A stretch of 60,387 bases of DNA from an uncultured bacterium (GTDB lineage: Bacteria; Verrucomicrobiota; Kiritimatiellia; RFP12; UBA1067). The stretch spans positions 1 through 60,387 of the forward strand of contig CACWIW010000011.1 in the NCBI GenBank assembly GCA_902761035.1. The letters run 5' to 3'. Of this stretch, positions 7,711 to 16,539 are shown in pieces; position 1 is the first letter of the stretch; each line of letters starts with the position of its first letter. Below the pieces are notes generated by a model. The model saw only the letters and a list, made by a program, of their open reading frames with translations. It was not told where the DNA came from and searched no databases. The position numbers and the translations under genes were made by a program.

Positions 7711-10395
7711 CTTGTAGCATTCCTCCCACAATGTCGTATGTCACGCACGGTCTCCCGTGATCTTGATCCATGACAATCCGTTTGTAAACTTCCAAATCAG
7801 AGACGGTAATGTTGCAACCAATTTCTTCGACAAATCGATATAAGAATACCGACGATATTTTGGGGGCTGGAAATTCTTCATGTTTGAGAATATCAGGGAC
7901 TCGTTCGTCAGCCGAATCAATCCCTACAGTATCCCGTCGCAAGATTGGATTGAAGAGAATTTGAAAGACCGAATTTACAGAGACCCCTCCTGACAACACC
8001 AAATACCAAAGTTCAGCCTTAACTCCACGATCACCGCCGCAGTAAACAAGTTTCTGGAATTTTTCTACATAATCGCCATACACCTCAGATGCAATTTTCC
8101 TAAACTTATCATCATTGTCATAAGTTCCCTTACTAATACTTAGTAAAACCTGTTTCCTAACGCCTTCGGCTGTAAAGTCCCAGCTATTACATTGACAAAA
8201 TTTCTTTAAAAGTTGCTCTCCCCCCGCCTTGAAACTTCTTGTCAATTCAAAAATGTCGTCCCCTTTTGCCACAACGACAGAATCCAAAGAATACCCCCCC
8301 GCGTCAAGATAACCGTACGACGGCGTAGTTTCAGCATTTTCACTCTGCAATGAATGTAGCCCTTGACCCTTGTTTCTAAAAAGATTGGCGATGCCGTGAA
8401 AACCATGTTTCATGCGTTCAAAAACACCACCACCCCAAATTGTATGAGGATTCTCAAACAACATCCACAATATATATGCATTGGTGTACCAACTATTCGA
8501 TTTCAAATTCGACATCTCATTTGCCTTATCTCTTACCGCATTAGAACGATGCTGTTCGATTTCGTTATCTGCGGTTTCATTAGCATAACTCCTAATTCTC
8601 CAATTGTGAATAAAGTGTATTGCTGATTTTTTATTGTTCTCAATATATCTATCACGCTTACTGCGGCTTTCAGCATCCAGATTACTTTGCTTCTCACCAA
8701 TTCTTGCCACGTTTTCATCATATTTCTGTATAGCGCGATGAGCCTGTTTAGCCAAGCTTCTAATAGCGGAGTCAAACATGAGTCGTAGCGCTTCGTGTTC
8801 AGGATAGAGCTTGAATGACGATTTACCTGTCTGGCGCGTATAACCCACTATCATGTTTCTGACCTTAGCCTGAACGATATTGAAGAAATCACCATCGCGT
8901 GTTTTTGGGAAACTCCAGCGAACTGAATCGAGTATCTTGTTGAACTTTTCAAGATAATACCGTGCAAGAATCTTGATTGCACTGGCAAGAAAAAGTGCAT
9001 ATCGGTCTGGTTCTTTTTCCATCTCCTTTTTGAAAACCACGGCAAGTTCGGCGATTTTAGATTCAGAACGTTCCGTTACATTAGAGCCATCGTTCATCGC
9101 ATCTATCATTAGCGACAGAAGGCCGAATTTCTTTAAGAATTCAGAGGTCTTAAGGTGTTCTTTGTTGTCGTTACCCAGCGCATCGACTTCGTATTCCCCG
9201 GTTTCTCCATCAACACCTACAGCAAGCATTTTGGAAAATGTCGATCCCATGTCGATAAATAATGCCTCATACTGGAAGATACCTGTCTGTTGTGCTGCGG
9301 GAATGTGGACAGAAAAAGGATCATTACCCGACGAGTATTCGTGTCGCCCACCAGCTGAATCTATAATTTTAATGGAAATATTTTCCCCTGCCGATGACAT
9401 AACCTCTTCAAAAGTTCGGACTTCCATTGGTGCCTTCCAACCCACAATCGAAATGGTCCCGCGGTCTGACACCTGTTCTTTCCCGTTCCAATGGAGAATA
9501 ACATTGTTACCCATCATCACAGTGACATCATTTATTTCAATCGCCCTCTTGACAGCTACTTCAACAATGGAATCAGAACCAAGTTTTGGGATAAAAGTTA
9601 TATAACGGAAGAATTCATCGCCAAGCGTATCCTCCAAATCTGTCTTGACAAAAACTACTGGGTAAATTGGCAAATTCATCGCGGCAAACGCCTGTTCCAA
9701 TCCAGCAACCCCGCCTACTACGGATTCACTTACGCCGTCCCGTTCTTTTACAAAATTGGCAAACTGCTTTGAAATGTCCCCCGGCATCCCTTCCAAAAAT
9801 CCTTTGTTAAAGCATCTTCCCACAAGATGAATATTGCCTTGAGCATCAACAGTATATGGAAACACATTTACCACATTGATGGCAAATGAATAACGGTTTC
9901 TATATCGAAGTGTAACGACCCCACCAGAACAGAGCCACTCGGCAAATTCTGTTTTCCTCAAATTACGCAACGCAATATCTGTTGCGATATCACCAGACAG
10001 AACTTCCTTTAGTGTTCTTGCAAACTGACCATACTCCTCACGGGCTTCTGTGGCAGGAAATAAATTGTCGTCTTGTAACGAATTACGCAAATTTGGAAAT
10101 CTAGGGCAAATGATTTCGTCCCAGTGTTCCGCCCCCTTGTCATGCCTAAGAGTTATGTATACAGGAATGCGAGCGGTACTGTTTCTCGACACCACAGGGT
10201 CTGTACCCTTTAATCCGAAAACGATACATCCATTATTAGTTAACTCATCGTCATTCGCATACGAGCCTTCACTACACGCATTGATATGCTTACCGATAGG
10301 AGACGTTGCAAGAAAAACCTCCCTTGCTAAACGTTCTTTTCTTATTTGAGCCTCACGCCTCTTTCTTGCAGCAGATTTTTTCTTTCTCTTCATAC
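7691..10395 (-). CDS. Large actin/Hsp70-fold ATPase-like protein
   Basis: 900 residues from the ATG at 10395-10393, which has AAAGGG eight bases upstream. The second half carries the signature loops of the actin/Hsp70/hexokinase superfamily: phosphate-1 FIDMGSTFSKML (381-388 core), phosphate-2 YLDAGGYSLD (696-704) and adenosine-type LVLSGGVSVNS (801-803). A 380-residue N-terminal domain, beginning with a very basic KRKKKSAARKRR stretch, and a helical insert between the phosphate loops are unassigned. Large SrfB-like and other Hsp70-fold accessory ATPases have this general plan, but I cannot assign a subfamily. It is the first long gene of the operon and overlaps the membrane protein gene, so the products probably act together. 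Confidence 0.7.
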
Positions 10396-10509
10396 ACTGA
10401 ACCCTTTTATTGCTTTCGATCATTTCGGTTTTTCAAGTCAGATCGTGGTTCCGAATTGCGTCCGCAGCCGTTTGTCGACTTGCGAGAGGGAAATCGAACG
10501 AACTTCACG

Positions 10510-10557
10510 CTACGCTTGATGCACCAGTCCTCCGCCATATCGTTTTTCCTGCGCCAT
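10510..10557 (-). CDS. Possible 15-residue ORF, broken by an in-frame TAG
   Basis: ATG immediately after the stop of the 46-residue ORF, with GGAAGGAGG seven bases upstream. It encodes MAQEKRYGGGLVHQA and then TAG; the same frame continues for 23 codons (REVRSISLSQ...) to a TGA near 10438. It may be a remnant of a gene of about 39 residues or a translated leader of the operon. No homology is recognised. Confidence 0.3.
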   Translation of the reverse strand: MAQEKRYGGGLVHQA

Positions 10558-10698
10558 TCACAGCCTCCTTCCTACAGCATCTGCGGTGCAGATTCGACCT
10601 AGTTGCACAATACCGTGTGAAAACAAAGCGGTAACATCGCTGATGACCATGGTCTCAACGTACGCCTTCTTCTCCGTCATACTCGTCATTTCTACCAT
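10558..10698 (-). CDS. Possible 46-residue ORF at the head of the island operon
   Basis: It encodes MVEMTSMTEKKAYVETMVIS and a further 26 residues, starting 25 bases after a TATAAT box. A purine-rich GGGAAAG lies just upstream of the ATG. The stop is followed directly by the next ATG, and the 3' end contains that ORF's ribosome binding site. It resembles no family I know and could be a leader or a small component. Confidence 0.35.
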   Translation of the reverse strand: MVEMTSMTEKKAYVETMVISDVTALFSHGIVQLGRICTADAVGRRL

Positions 10699-10722
10699 TT
10701 CATCTTTCCCGCTTGCGGAAAT

Positions 10723-10728
10723 ATTATA
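10723..10728 (-). promoter_or_regulatory. -10 box (TGGTATAAT) for the island operon
   Basis: The minus strand reads ATGGTATAATATT. It is the only good promoter-like site upstream of the ATPase/peptidase/radical SAM block. The -35 region is not recognisable. Confidence 0.45.
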
Positions 10729-10792
10729 CCATATTTATTTGTTTGTCGGCATGATTCCAAAAACTTTTCCAAACTTTTTACTGGGGTGGATT

Positions 10793-10927
10793 GCGGAAGT
10801 AAACGCACCCGATTAGGTGTGGATACTTCTACAATGAGGAGTAGGCAGAGAAGAGTCAAGCAGAGAGAGGGGGAATGATGACAAACCCCATAACCTTCCC
10901 TAGGGAAGGAGGGTGCGTTTACTTTCG
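10793..10927. repeat. Nested pair of IS end sequences (135 bp)
   Basis: A third copy of the IS end, GGTGCGTTTACTTTCGC (10911-10927 region), faces the left end, so this 135-bp segment has the same inverted termini as the whole element. It contains a 16-bp perfect palindrome CCTTCCCTAGGGAAGG (10894-10909). Confidence 0.55.
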
Positions 10928-11025
10928 CAAAGCTGGGCTGTTCGGTATCATGTGCGCCAACGACCTCCCAGCGTCCGCGAGCGCGGTCGGGGGAGGACGG
11001 CAAACGCAAAGAAAGGAATGCCGAC

Positions 11026-12408
11026 ATGGCAAAGCAAATGACACTGGACGAGAGGAAGCGCATCGACTTCCCCCTCCAGCTGGGCTGGCCCCCAGTCCAA
11101 ATCGCAAAGGAGATGGGACGCAGCAAGACCACCATCATCCGCGAGATCATCAACCGCTCGGTCGCGTGCGACAGGGGCTACAGGTGCTCGAACCGCATCT
11201 GCGCCAACTTCGACGCATGCTCGCGGCCCAAGGGCTACGGCGCGAACCCGAACAGGCTCTTCCGCTGCACGGCCGGATGCTACGAGGTCTGCAGGGACTT
11301 CGTGGAGCGCACGTGCGAGCGCCTGGACGTACCGTCGCGCGTCTGCAACGGGTGCCGGGACTTCAAGTCCTGCCCGCTGATGAAGCGCCTCTACGTCGCG
11401 GCTGGCGCCCAGGCGAACCGCGAGAGCCTCCTGCACGACTCGCGCTCCGGCGTCCACCCGGACGCCGAGGCGCTGGAGAGGATGAACGCCGTGCTCTCGC
11501 CCTGCATCATGCGGGGCCAGTCCGTGAGGAACGTCGTCGCCAACAACAAGGACGTGTTCGGCACGGTCAAGGAGCGCACGGTGTACGACTACATCGCCGG
11601 CGGGCTCTTTGACGCGAAGCGCGGAGACCTCCCGGAGGCGTGCAGCCGCAGGGCGAGGAAGAAGAAGAACAAGGAGACCAAGACCAACGCCAAGTGCCGC
11701 GTCGGGAGGAACTACAAGATGTTCCTGGAGTACTGCCGCGTCAACGACATCACCGAATGGACCGAGCTGGACACGGTGATCGGGCGCGTCGGGGGCAAGG
11801 TCCTCTTCACGATGATCCTGCCGGGCGGTCTCATGCTCATGTTCCTCCGCGACAGGAAGTCGTCCCAGACCTGCACGCGCATCTTCAACATGCTCTGGTC
11901 GCTGGCCGGGCCGGAGCTGTTTCGGAAACTGTTCTCCGTGATACTCACGGACAACGGTTCGGAATTCTCGGACCCGGATATGATCGAGAACTGGCGCCCC
12001 GACCCCGAGCACAACCCCACGAAGACCGCATGGCGCGGGATCAAGCTGTTCTACTGCGACCCGTACTGCTCGTCGCAGAAGCCGCACGTCGAGCACGAGC
12101 ACCGCGAGGAGCGGCGCATCCTCCTCCGCGGCGTCTCCTTCGACGCGCTCACGCAGGACGACGTCAACCTCGTCGCAAGCCACGTCGCGAGCTACACGCG
12201 CGGAGTCCTCGACGACAAGACCCCGTACGACGTGTTCACGGAGAAGTTCGGCGAGCCCGGAAGGAAGCTCCTCGGCGCGCTCGGCATCGTGAAGATCCCC
12301 GCGAACGAAGTCACCCTCGACCCCATCCTCCTCGGCGCGAAGTTCAAGCGCCACGCGGACAGGGTCATCCTCAGAAAGGCGGGAGTCATCCCTCCGAAAA
12401 ACACCTGA
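11026..12408 (+). CDS. IS30 family transposase
   Basis: 460 residues starting MAKQMTLDERKRIDF, with AAAGGA eight bases before the ATG. The N-terminal helix-turn-helix (PPVQIAKEMGRSKTTIIREI) is the classic IS30 DNA-binding module. A Cys-rich segment follows (RICANFDAC, CTAGCYEVC, CNGCRDFKSC), then a DDE integrase core with WTELDTVIG, SVILTDNGSEF and HVEHEHREERR. It is longer than typical IS30 transposases (300-390 residues) because of the Cys-rich part, which may bind zinc. The frame is intact, so the protein could be active. It lies inside inverted repeats and separates the AT-rich island from the catabolic region. Confidence 0.9.
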   Translation: MAKQMTLDERKRIDFPLQLGWPPVQIAKEMGRSKTTIIREIINRSVACDRGYRCSNRICANFDACSRPKGYGANPNRLFRCTAGCYEVCRDFVERTCERLDVPSRVCNGCRDFKSCPLMKRLYVAAGAQANRESLLHDSRSGVHPDAEALERMNAVLSPCIMRGQSVRNVVANNKDVFGTVKERTVYDYIAGGLFDAKRGDLPEACSRRARKKKNKETKTNAKCRVGRNYKMFLEYCRVNDITEWTELDTVIGRVGGKVLFTMILPGGLMLMFLRDRKSSQTCTRIFNMLWSLAGPELFRKLFSVILTDNGSEFSDPDMIENWRPDPEHNPTKTAWRGIKLFYCDPYCSSQKPHVEHEHREERRILLRGVSFDALTQDDVNLVASHVASYTRGVLDDKTPYDVFTEKFGEPGRKLLGALGIVKIPANEVTLDPILLGAKFKRHADRVILRKAGVIPPKNT

Positions 12409-12424
12409 GGACAAAAGTGAAATA

Positions 12425-12443
12425 GCCTCCCTTCAAGGGAGGC
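12425..12443. terminator. Perfect hairpin after the transposase gene
   Basis: The stem GCCTCCCTT / AAGGGAGGC (9 bp) closes a one-base loop 16 bases after the transposase stop. There is no T-run, so it could be a terminator or part of the IS end. Confidence 0.45.
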
Positions 12444-12805
12444 AATGCATAGTCCACGCCCGGTTTCTGCCGAAAACACACTCCGGGGGCGGGCAGCGGC
12501 AGCATTGTACCATAATCCCGCCAGAATGTGTCAGAAAGCGTCAATCCGAACAGCTCGCAAGGGTGAACGCACCCGAATCCGCGTAAATCGGACGACCAAA
12601 CCTCAAAGCCACACGCCGGAACGTCGACGCGTTGTCAAAAGTCAGGCAGAACTGGTACGCTTACATTCGCGATGGTGCGTTTACTTTCGCGCGCTACGAT
12701 CTTTTTCGTAAAATGTTTCTCCTTTTCTCCGAAACTCCTAATCTCCCAGTAGCGAAAGCAATGTGGCGCACCATCAAAGTTATCCTCATTTACTTTCCCG
12801 TACAT
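12444..12805. other. Non-coding IS end region with decayed end repeats
   Basis: No gene is seen here. It holds the right IS end (12674-12690) and two tandem partial copies of a related CATTTACTTTCCCGT motif (about 12788-12816), suggesting repeated insertion or excision at this site. The symporter frame on the minus strand ends inside these repeats. Confidence 0.5.
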
Positions 12806-14257
12806 TTACTTTCCCGTGCGAAGTAGAACATTGAACAATCCATCACGCGATTCTGCTTCGCGCTTCGGCGTGCCGAAAAGCGCACCGCCGAAGAAACCGG
12901 CGAAACACACCGCTATCTGGATGAACGTGCCAGACTCCCACGAAAGATCCTTCCAGCATGTCTTCAACAATATTCCCGATACCACGCCCATCGCGATGTA
13001 GAGATACACGCCCTTGGTGTTTGGGCGTTTCCACAGGATCCCGCACACGCTCGGAATCACGATCGGCACGCCGAAGAGCGCCATCAAGAGCTTGTTCGCC
13101 TCGAACGCGCCCCCGAGCCGCGAGACGAAGAGCGCGCCGCACGCGATGAGCGCCGCGACACCGACGGTGGCGAGGCGCGCGACGAACAGCGTCTCGCGCT
13201 CGTCCGCGTTCTTGCGGAAAATACGACGGTAGATGTCCGTCGTCAACACGCTGCTCATCACATTGAACTCCGCCGCGAGCGTCGAGAGCGACGCCGCCAT
13301 CATCGCGGACACCATCAGCCCCAGCATCCCGTGCGGCAGAAGGCGCGTGCACATCTAGATGTAGCTGCGCTCGTGCATCTCCGGCGGAAGGTCCGGGAGG
13401 TACGCACGCGCGGCAATCGCGGGCAGCACGGCGAGTATCGGAAAGAGGAAGAAGATCGCAGAGGAAAGGATTCCCATCTTGATGGCGTCCTTCTCGTTCG
13501 GAACGGACGCCAGCCGCTGCACGAACGACCAGCTTCCGTTGTACTTGATGAACACGATGAGGTAGTACGCCGCAAGAAACCACAGCGTGCCACGATGTCC
13601 GTTGAAGAGCGAGAAGTGCCCCGGCATCGCGCTGTAGAGCTTGCCGAGTCCGCCAACGGCGTTGAGCGAGAGCGGAAGTATCGTGAGCGCGACGGACATC
13701 AAGACAACGCACTGGATGATGTCCGTGACGAGCACGCTCCAAAGTCCGCCCGCGAGCGTATAGACAAGCACGATCGCCGCGCCGAGCGCGATGCCGACCG
13801 GGAGCGACACACCGAGGAACTGAGAGGCGATGATGCCAAGCGTGTAGAGACGCACCGCGTTGTCGAGGACGCGGAACGCGACGCCGCACCACGAGAGGAA
13901 CTGACGCACGCCCGGACCGTAGCGGCGTTCAAGGTATTCGATGGGCGTTGCGAGGTTCGCCCGCTGCCACCGCCGCGCGAAGACGAACGTGCCGACGAGG
14001 ATGGCGAACGCCGTGGACCAGAACACCGTCACGCCCACGAGTCCGTCCTCGTATCCGATCTGCGCGTAGGCGATGAACACGAAGCAGCTGATCATCGCCA
14101 TGTACGAGCTGATCGCGCCCATCCACCACGGGACCATCTTGCCGCCCGAGAAGAAGTCCTTCGACCCCTTCACGAACCGCCCCATGCAGAGGCCCACGAG
14201 CATTGTGATCGTGAAATACGCCCCAATGACGATCCAATCTAATGCCGAAAGGGCCAT
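12806..14257 (-). pseudogene. Sodium:solute symporter (SSS family), interrupted by in-frame TAG
   Basis: It starts MALSALDWIVIGAYF and has the multi-helix SSS fold with family features: SSYMAMISCFVFIAYA, IEYLERRYGP, GGLWSVLVTDIIQ and GLMVSAMMAASLSTLAAEFN. A TAG at about 13357 ends the first 300 codons just before the conserved LLPHGMLGLM helix, and the same frame then continues for 182 codons. The C-terminus (after DGLFNVLL) reads into IS-end-like sequence, so the original 3' end is probably lost. TAG is an ordinary stop elsewhere here, so readthrough is not expected. The start overlaps the lyase stop (TAATG), implying that it once imported the lyase products. Confidence 0.75.
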
Positions 14258-15945
14258 TAACTATCCTTTCCCTGCGGCCGCACGCGCCAGGAACACGATG
14301 CGCCCGCAGGACGCCGTCCGTGCGGTATGACTATCTCAAAGACGAGCCCGGAGACCTTCTCGTCGCTCAACTCTTCCATGCTGTCTTTCCACGATCCGGA
14401 CCTCGCCTCGACGCGGACAATCGCGTTCGACGGCAGCTCGTAGCGGATGCTCCCGTTCACGGCGACAATGCCGTTCTCCTCGCGCCACCATTTGGCATTC
14501 GGCTGCGCGATGGATTGTTCAACCGTTGTCACGACGGCTTTGTCCTTTTCGGATGAGATGTCCGTCACCGACACATCTACTCCCGCCTCCGAGAACCGCC
14601 AGACGGTCGTCGCCTTCAGTCCTGCACGGTCAAGGACGAAGCGGACCGTATCCCCGTCACGCTCGCATACCTTGCTTCTGTTTCTCGACTTCCAGTCAAC
14701 ATTCTTCTCGTCGTAAGAAGTGATCCCCGGTATGTGGCGCCAGTTCCAGAGCGGAAACACGTCGCGGTACTCGTCGCCCGTCACGTACGTGAACAAGGCC
14801 CCGTCGGCGGAATGTGCGCCGAGGAGATTGTCGTTGTTGCCGCGTTCCTTGCCCGTGATCGAAGCCGTCTCGCACTTCACCGACGCCATCCTGCCCTTGC
14901 CACGGTAGACGCCGCACGCGCTTTTCGGGAACCAGTGGAGACCAGCGGGGGCGTTCGTCGAGACGCCCAGCGCCGCCGCCACTTTAAGCGCTAATGCGCC
15001 CTTCGTCCGCGCAACGCCCGGACCGATTCGCCGTCCGAGTGCGCCCATGTCCAACGAGCCGCGCCAGACAATCGGCATGTAGCCGTTCGCCACGAGCTTT
15101 TCTAGTACCTGGCGTTTCTCGTCCGGCACGGCCCAGGACGTCCCGTCGAATATCGCCAAGAGCTGCGTCATCGTCGAGATGTAGGAGGCCCCGTAGTTGC
15201 CGAACTGCGCCTGGTTGCCGTGCTGGTGGAAGCTCCAGTCGTCCTGTATGCCCTCAACGGTCTTGCTGATCTTGAACTCGTCAAGGATGGCGGCGTGCGC
15301 GGCCTTCGCGTCCGCCTCGTTTCCTTCCAACAGCGCACGGAAGAGGACGCACTCGGCGAACCACACGCGGTTCTGCGCTGTCATTCCGATCTTGCTGACC
15401 CGAAGCGCCTTCACGACGCGGGCGCGTTCCTCCGCGGAAAGGATGTCGTCCATCAGGAGCGCGACGGTGCCGAGCGGAAGCGGCACGCCGATCTGGTTCC
15501 ACCACCAGTTCGGGTTCCTGAAACCGCCGTCCAGCCAGAACGCGAGCGCCTTGTGGAGCGCGCGCTCCTTCTCCGGCGTCCGCGGCGAGCGCGCGATCGC
15601 CCGCATGTTGTAGAGGTGGCGGACGGCGTTGAACATGCTCCGCGTCATGTTGACGTAGTCGACGTCCGGCCACGAGCCGTCGTCCCGCTGCGTGGCGACG
15701 AGGCGCACGGCGCGTTCGTCGTTCGCCTTCTGCCATTCGTCGGCCGACCGCTTCGCGGAGCCGCTTTCCCCTACCAGCGCCTCGGAGAAACGGACGACCT
15801 CGCGTATGCGCTCGTCGCAGCAGCCAAGCTGCCGCCGACACGACGCCTTGACAACTTCAAGCACGGCACCCTCCGCCGCGCCTACCGCGACAATCGCGAG
15901 CACGACGAGTTTACCGCATGTTGACTTCGTGATCGTTATTTTCAT
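14257..15945 (-). CDS. Polysaccharide lyase family 8-like enzyme (chondroitin AC/hyaluronate/xanthan lyase type)
   Basis: 562 residues with an N-terminal signal peptide (LVVLAIVAVGAAEGA). The alpha/alpha-toroid domain has PL8 hallmarks: NWWWNQIGVPLPLG, GIQDDWSFHQHGNQAQFGNYG (catalytic His and Tyr region) and IVWRGSLDMGALGRRI (catalytic Arg region). The C-terminal half is the beta-sandwich (YRDVFPLWNWRHIPG). PL8 enzymes cleave uronic-acid polymers such as chondroitin, hyaluronan or xanthan side chains by beta-elimination. The length is shorter than many PL8 enzymes (700-1,000), mainly at the C-terminus. Its stop overlaps the symporter start, an operon of depolymerase plus importer. The substrate cannot be fixed from sequence. 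Confidence 0.85.
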   Translation of the reverse strand: MKITITKSTCGKLVVLAIVAVGAAEGAVLEVVKASCRRQLGCCDERIREVVRFSEALVGESGSAKRSADEWQKANDERAVRLVATQRDDGSWPDVDYVNMTRSMFNAVRHLYNMRAIARSPRTPEKERALHKALAFWLDGGFRNPNWWWNQIGVPLPLGTVALLMDDILSAEERARVVKALRVSKIGMTAQNRVWFAECVLFRALLEGNEADAKAAHAAILDEFKISKTVEGIQDDWSFHQHGNQAQFGNYGASYISTMTQLLAIFDGTSWAVPDEKRQVLEKLVANGYMPIVWRGSLDMGALGRRIGPGVARTKGALALKVAAALGVSTNAPAGLHWFPKSACGVYRGKGRMASVKCETASITGKERGNNDNLLGAHSADGALFTYVTGDEYRDVFPLWNWRHIPGITSYDEKNVDWKSRNRSKVCERDGDTVRFVLDRAGLKATTVWRFSEAGVDVSVTDISSEKDKAVVTTVEQSIAQPNAKWWREENGIVAVNGSIRYELPSNAIVRVEARSGSWKDSMEELSDEKVSGLVFEIVIPHGRRPAGASCSWRVRPQGKDS

Positions 15946-16539
15946 GGTTTTGCTTCCTGATTATGTCAAGCTCTCATGCTAAAGGTCATTTGCCGAGGAG
16001 TTTGCGCGCCGGCACAACCGCATCAAAGAACCCTGTCGCCTCCACCGCAGGATGCAGTTCGCCTACAAGCGACAATGGATGAGGTTCTCTATCGCCAAAG
16101 AGATTCCAAATCTTCCAAATACTTTTTCTGCCGATAAAACGTATCTTGTTTCTCCAAAATGAAAGCCTTATACCATATTTTATCGCAGATACACAACTCA
16201 AATGTAGCGAAATCCCATTTTTCAGGATTTCGCTACATTCAAGTCAATCCTCAGTAAGCAACTATTTCTGGCGCAGAATCTCGCACACTATGGGAACTCA
16301 CAGTGTTCTTACCGTCGCCGCAAGTGTGAAATGCAATTTTCTCGTGTTTATTTGCCTTCGTCACTTCCGGGTAAATTTTGGAATGTAGGAGACGACATCC
16401 CCGCCCTCATAGTCGTTCCATCCCGAAGGTCTGTCTACGAGACGCGACGGATCGTACCGTTTGAGCCAGAGGCCCGTGAAGCGCGTCCGACAGAAAGATG
16501 CCGACCATCGTTCTCGTTTTCATCTTCGAGGCACCTCTG
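15946..16539. other. Intergenic region with strong inverted repeat and no clear gene
   Basis: A 71-codon minus-strand frame (15986-16201) lies here. It has no ribosome binding site and no recognised family, and its codons do not look selected; its 3' half (GELHPAVEATGFFDAVVPAR) may be a remnant of a lost gene. The notable element is the hairpin at 16201-16239. Confidence 0.4.
16201..16239. repeat. 15-bp perfect inverted repeat
   Basis: AATGTAGCGAAATCC and its exact complement are separated by nine bases (CATTTTTCA). It stands about 300 bases beyond the stop of the SGNH gene. It could be a terminator, a mobile-element end or a regulator site. Confidence 0.8.

Larger units (their letters stand above)
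10793..12690 (+). mobile_element. IS30-type insertion sequence (putative boundaries)
   Basis: A 17-bp sequence GCGGAAGTAAACGCACC (10793-10809) is matched in inverted orientation by GGTGCGTTTACTTTCGC (12674-12690), with 16 of 17 positions identical. They flank a single IS30-family transposase gene. The enclosed DNA is much more GC-rich than the island on its left. No clear target duplication was seen, so the outer limits are tentative. Confidence 0.6.

Noticed and set aside
10875..12425. Long frames in other phases across the transposase region
   Set aside because: High GC content keeps all frames open; only the 460-residue frame has HTH and DDE motifs and a ribosome binding site.
13355..13357. 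Amber codon recoding (TAG as sense) as an explanation for the split symporter
   Set aside because: Other intact genes here, such as the MacA-like adaptor and the esterase paralogue, end in TAG immediately before the next gene's start, so TAG acts as a normal stop.
15986..16201. 71-codon minus-strand frame as a gene
   Set aside because: No ribosome binding site, no family resemblance, and it starts inside the inverted repeat; kept only as a possible remnant.
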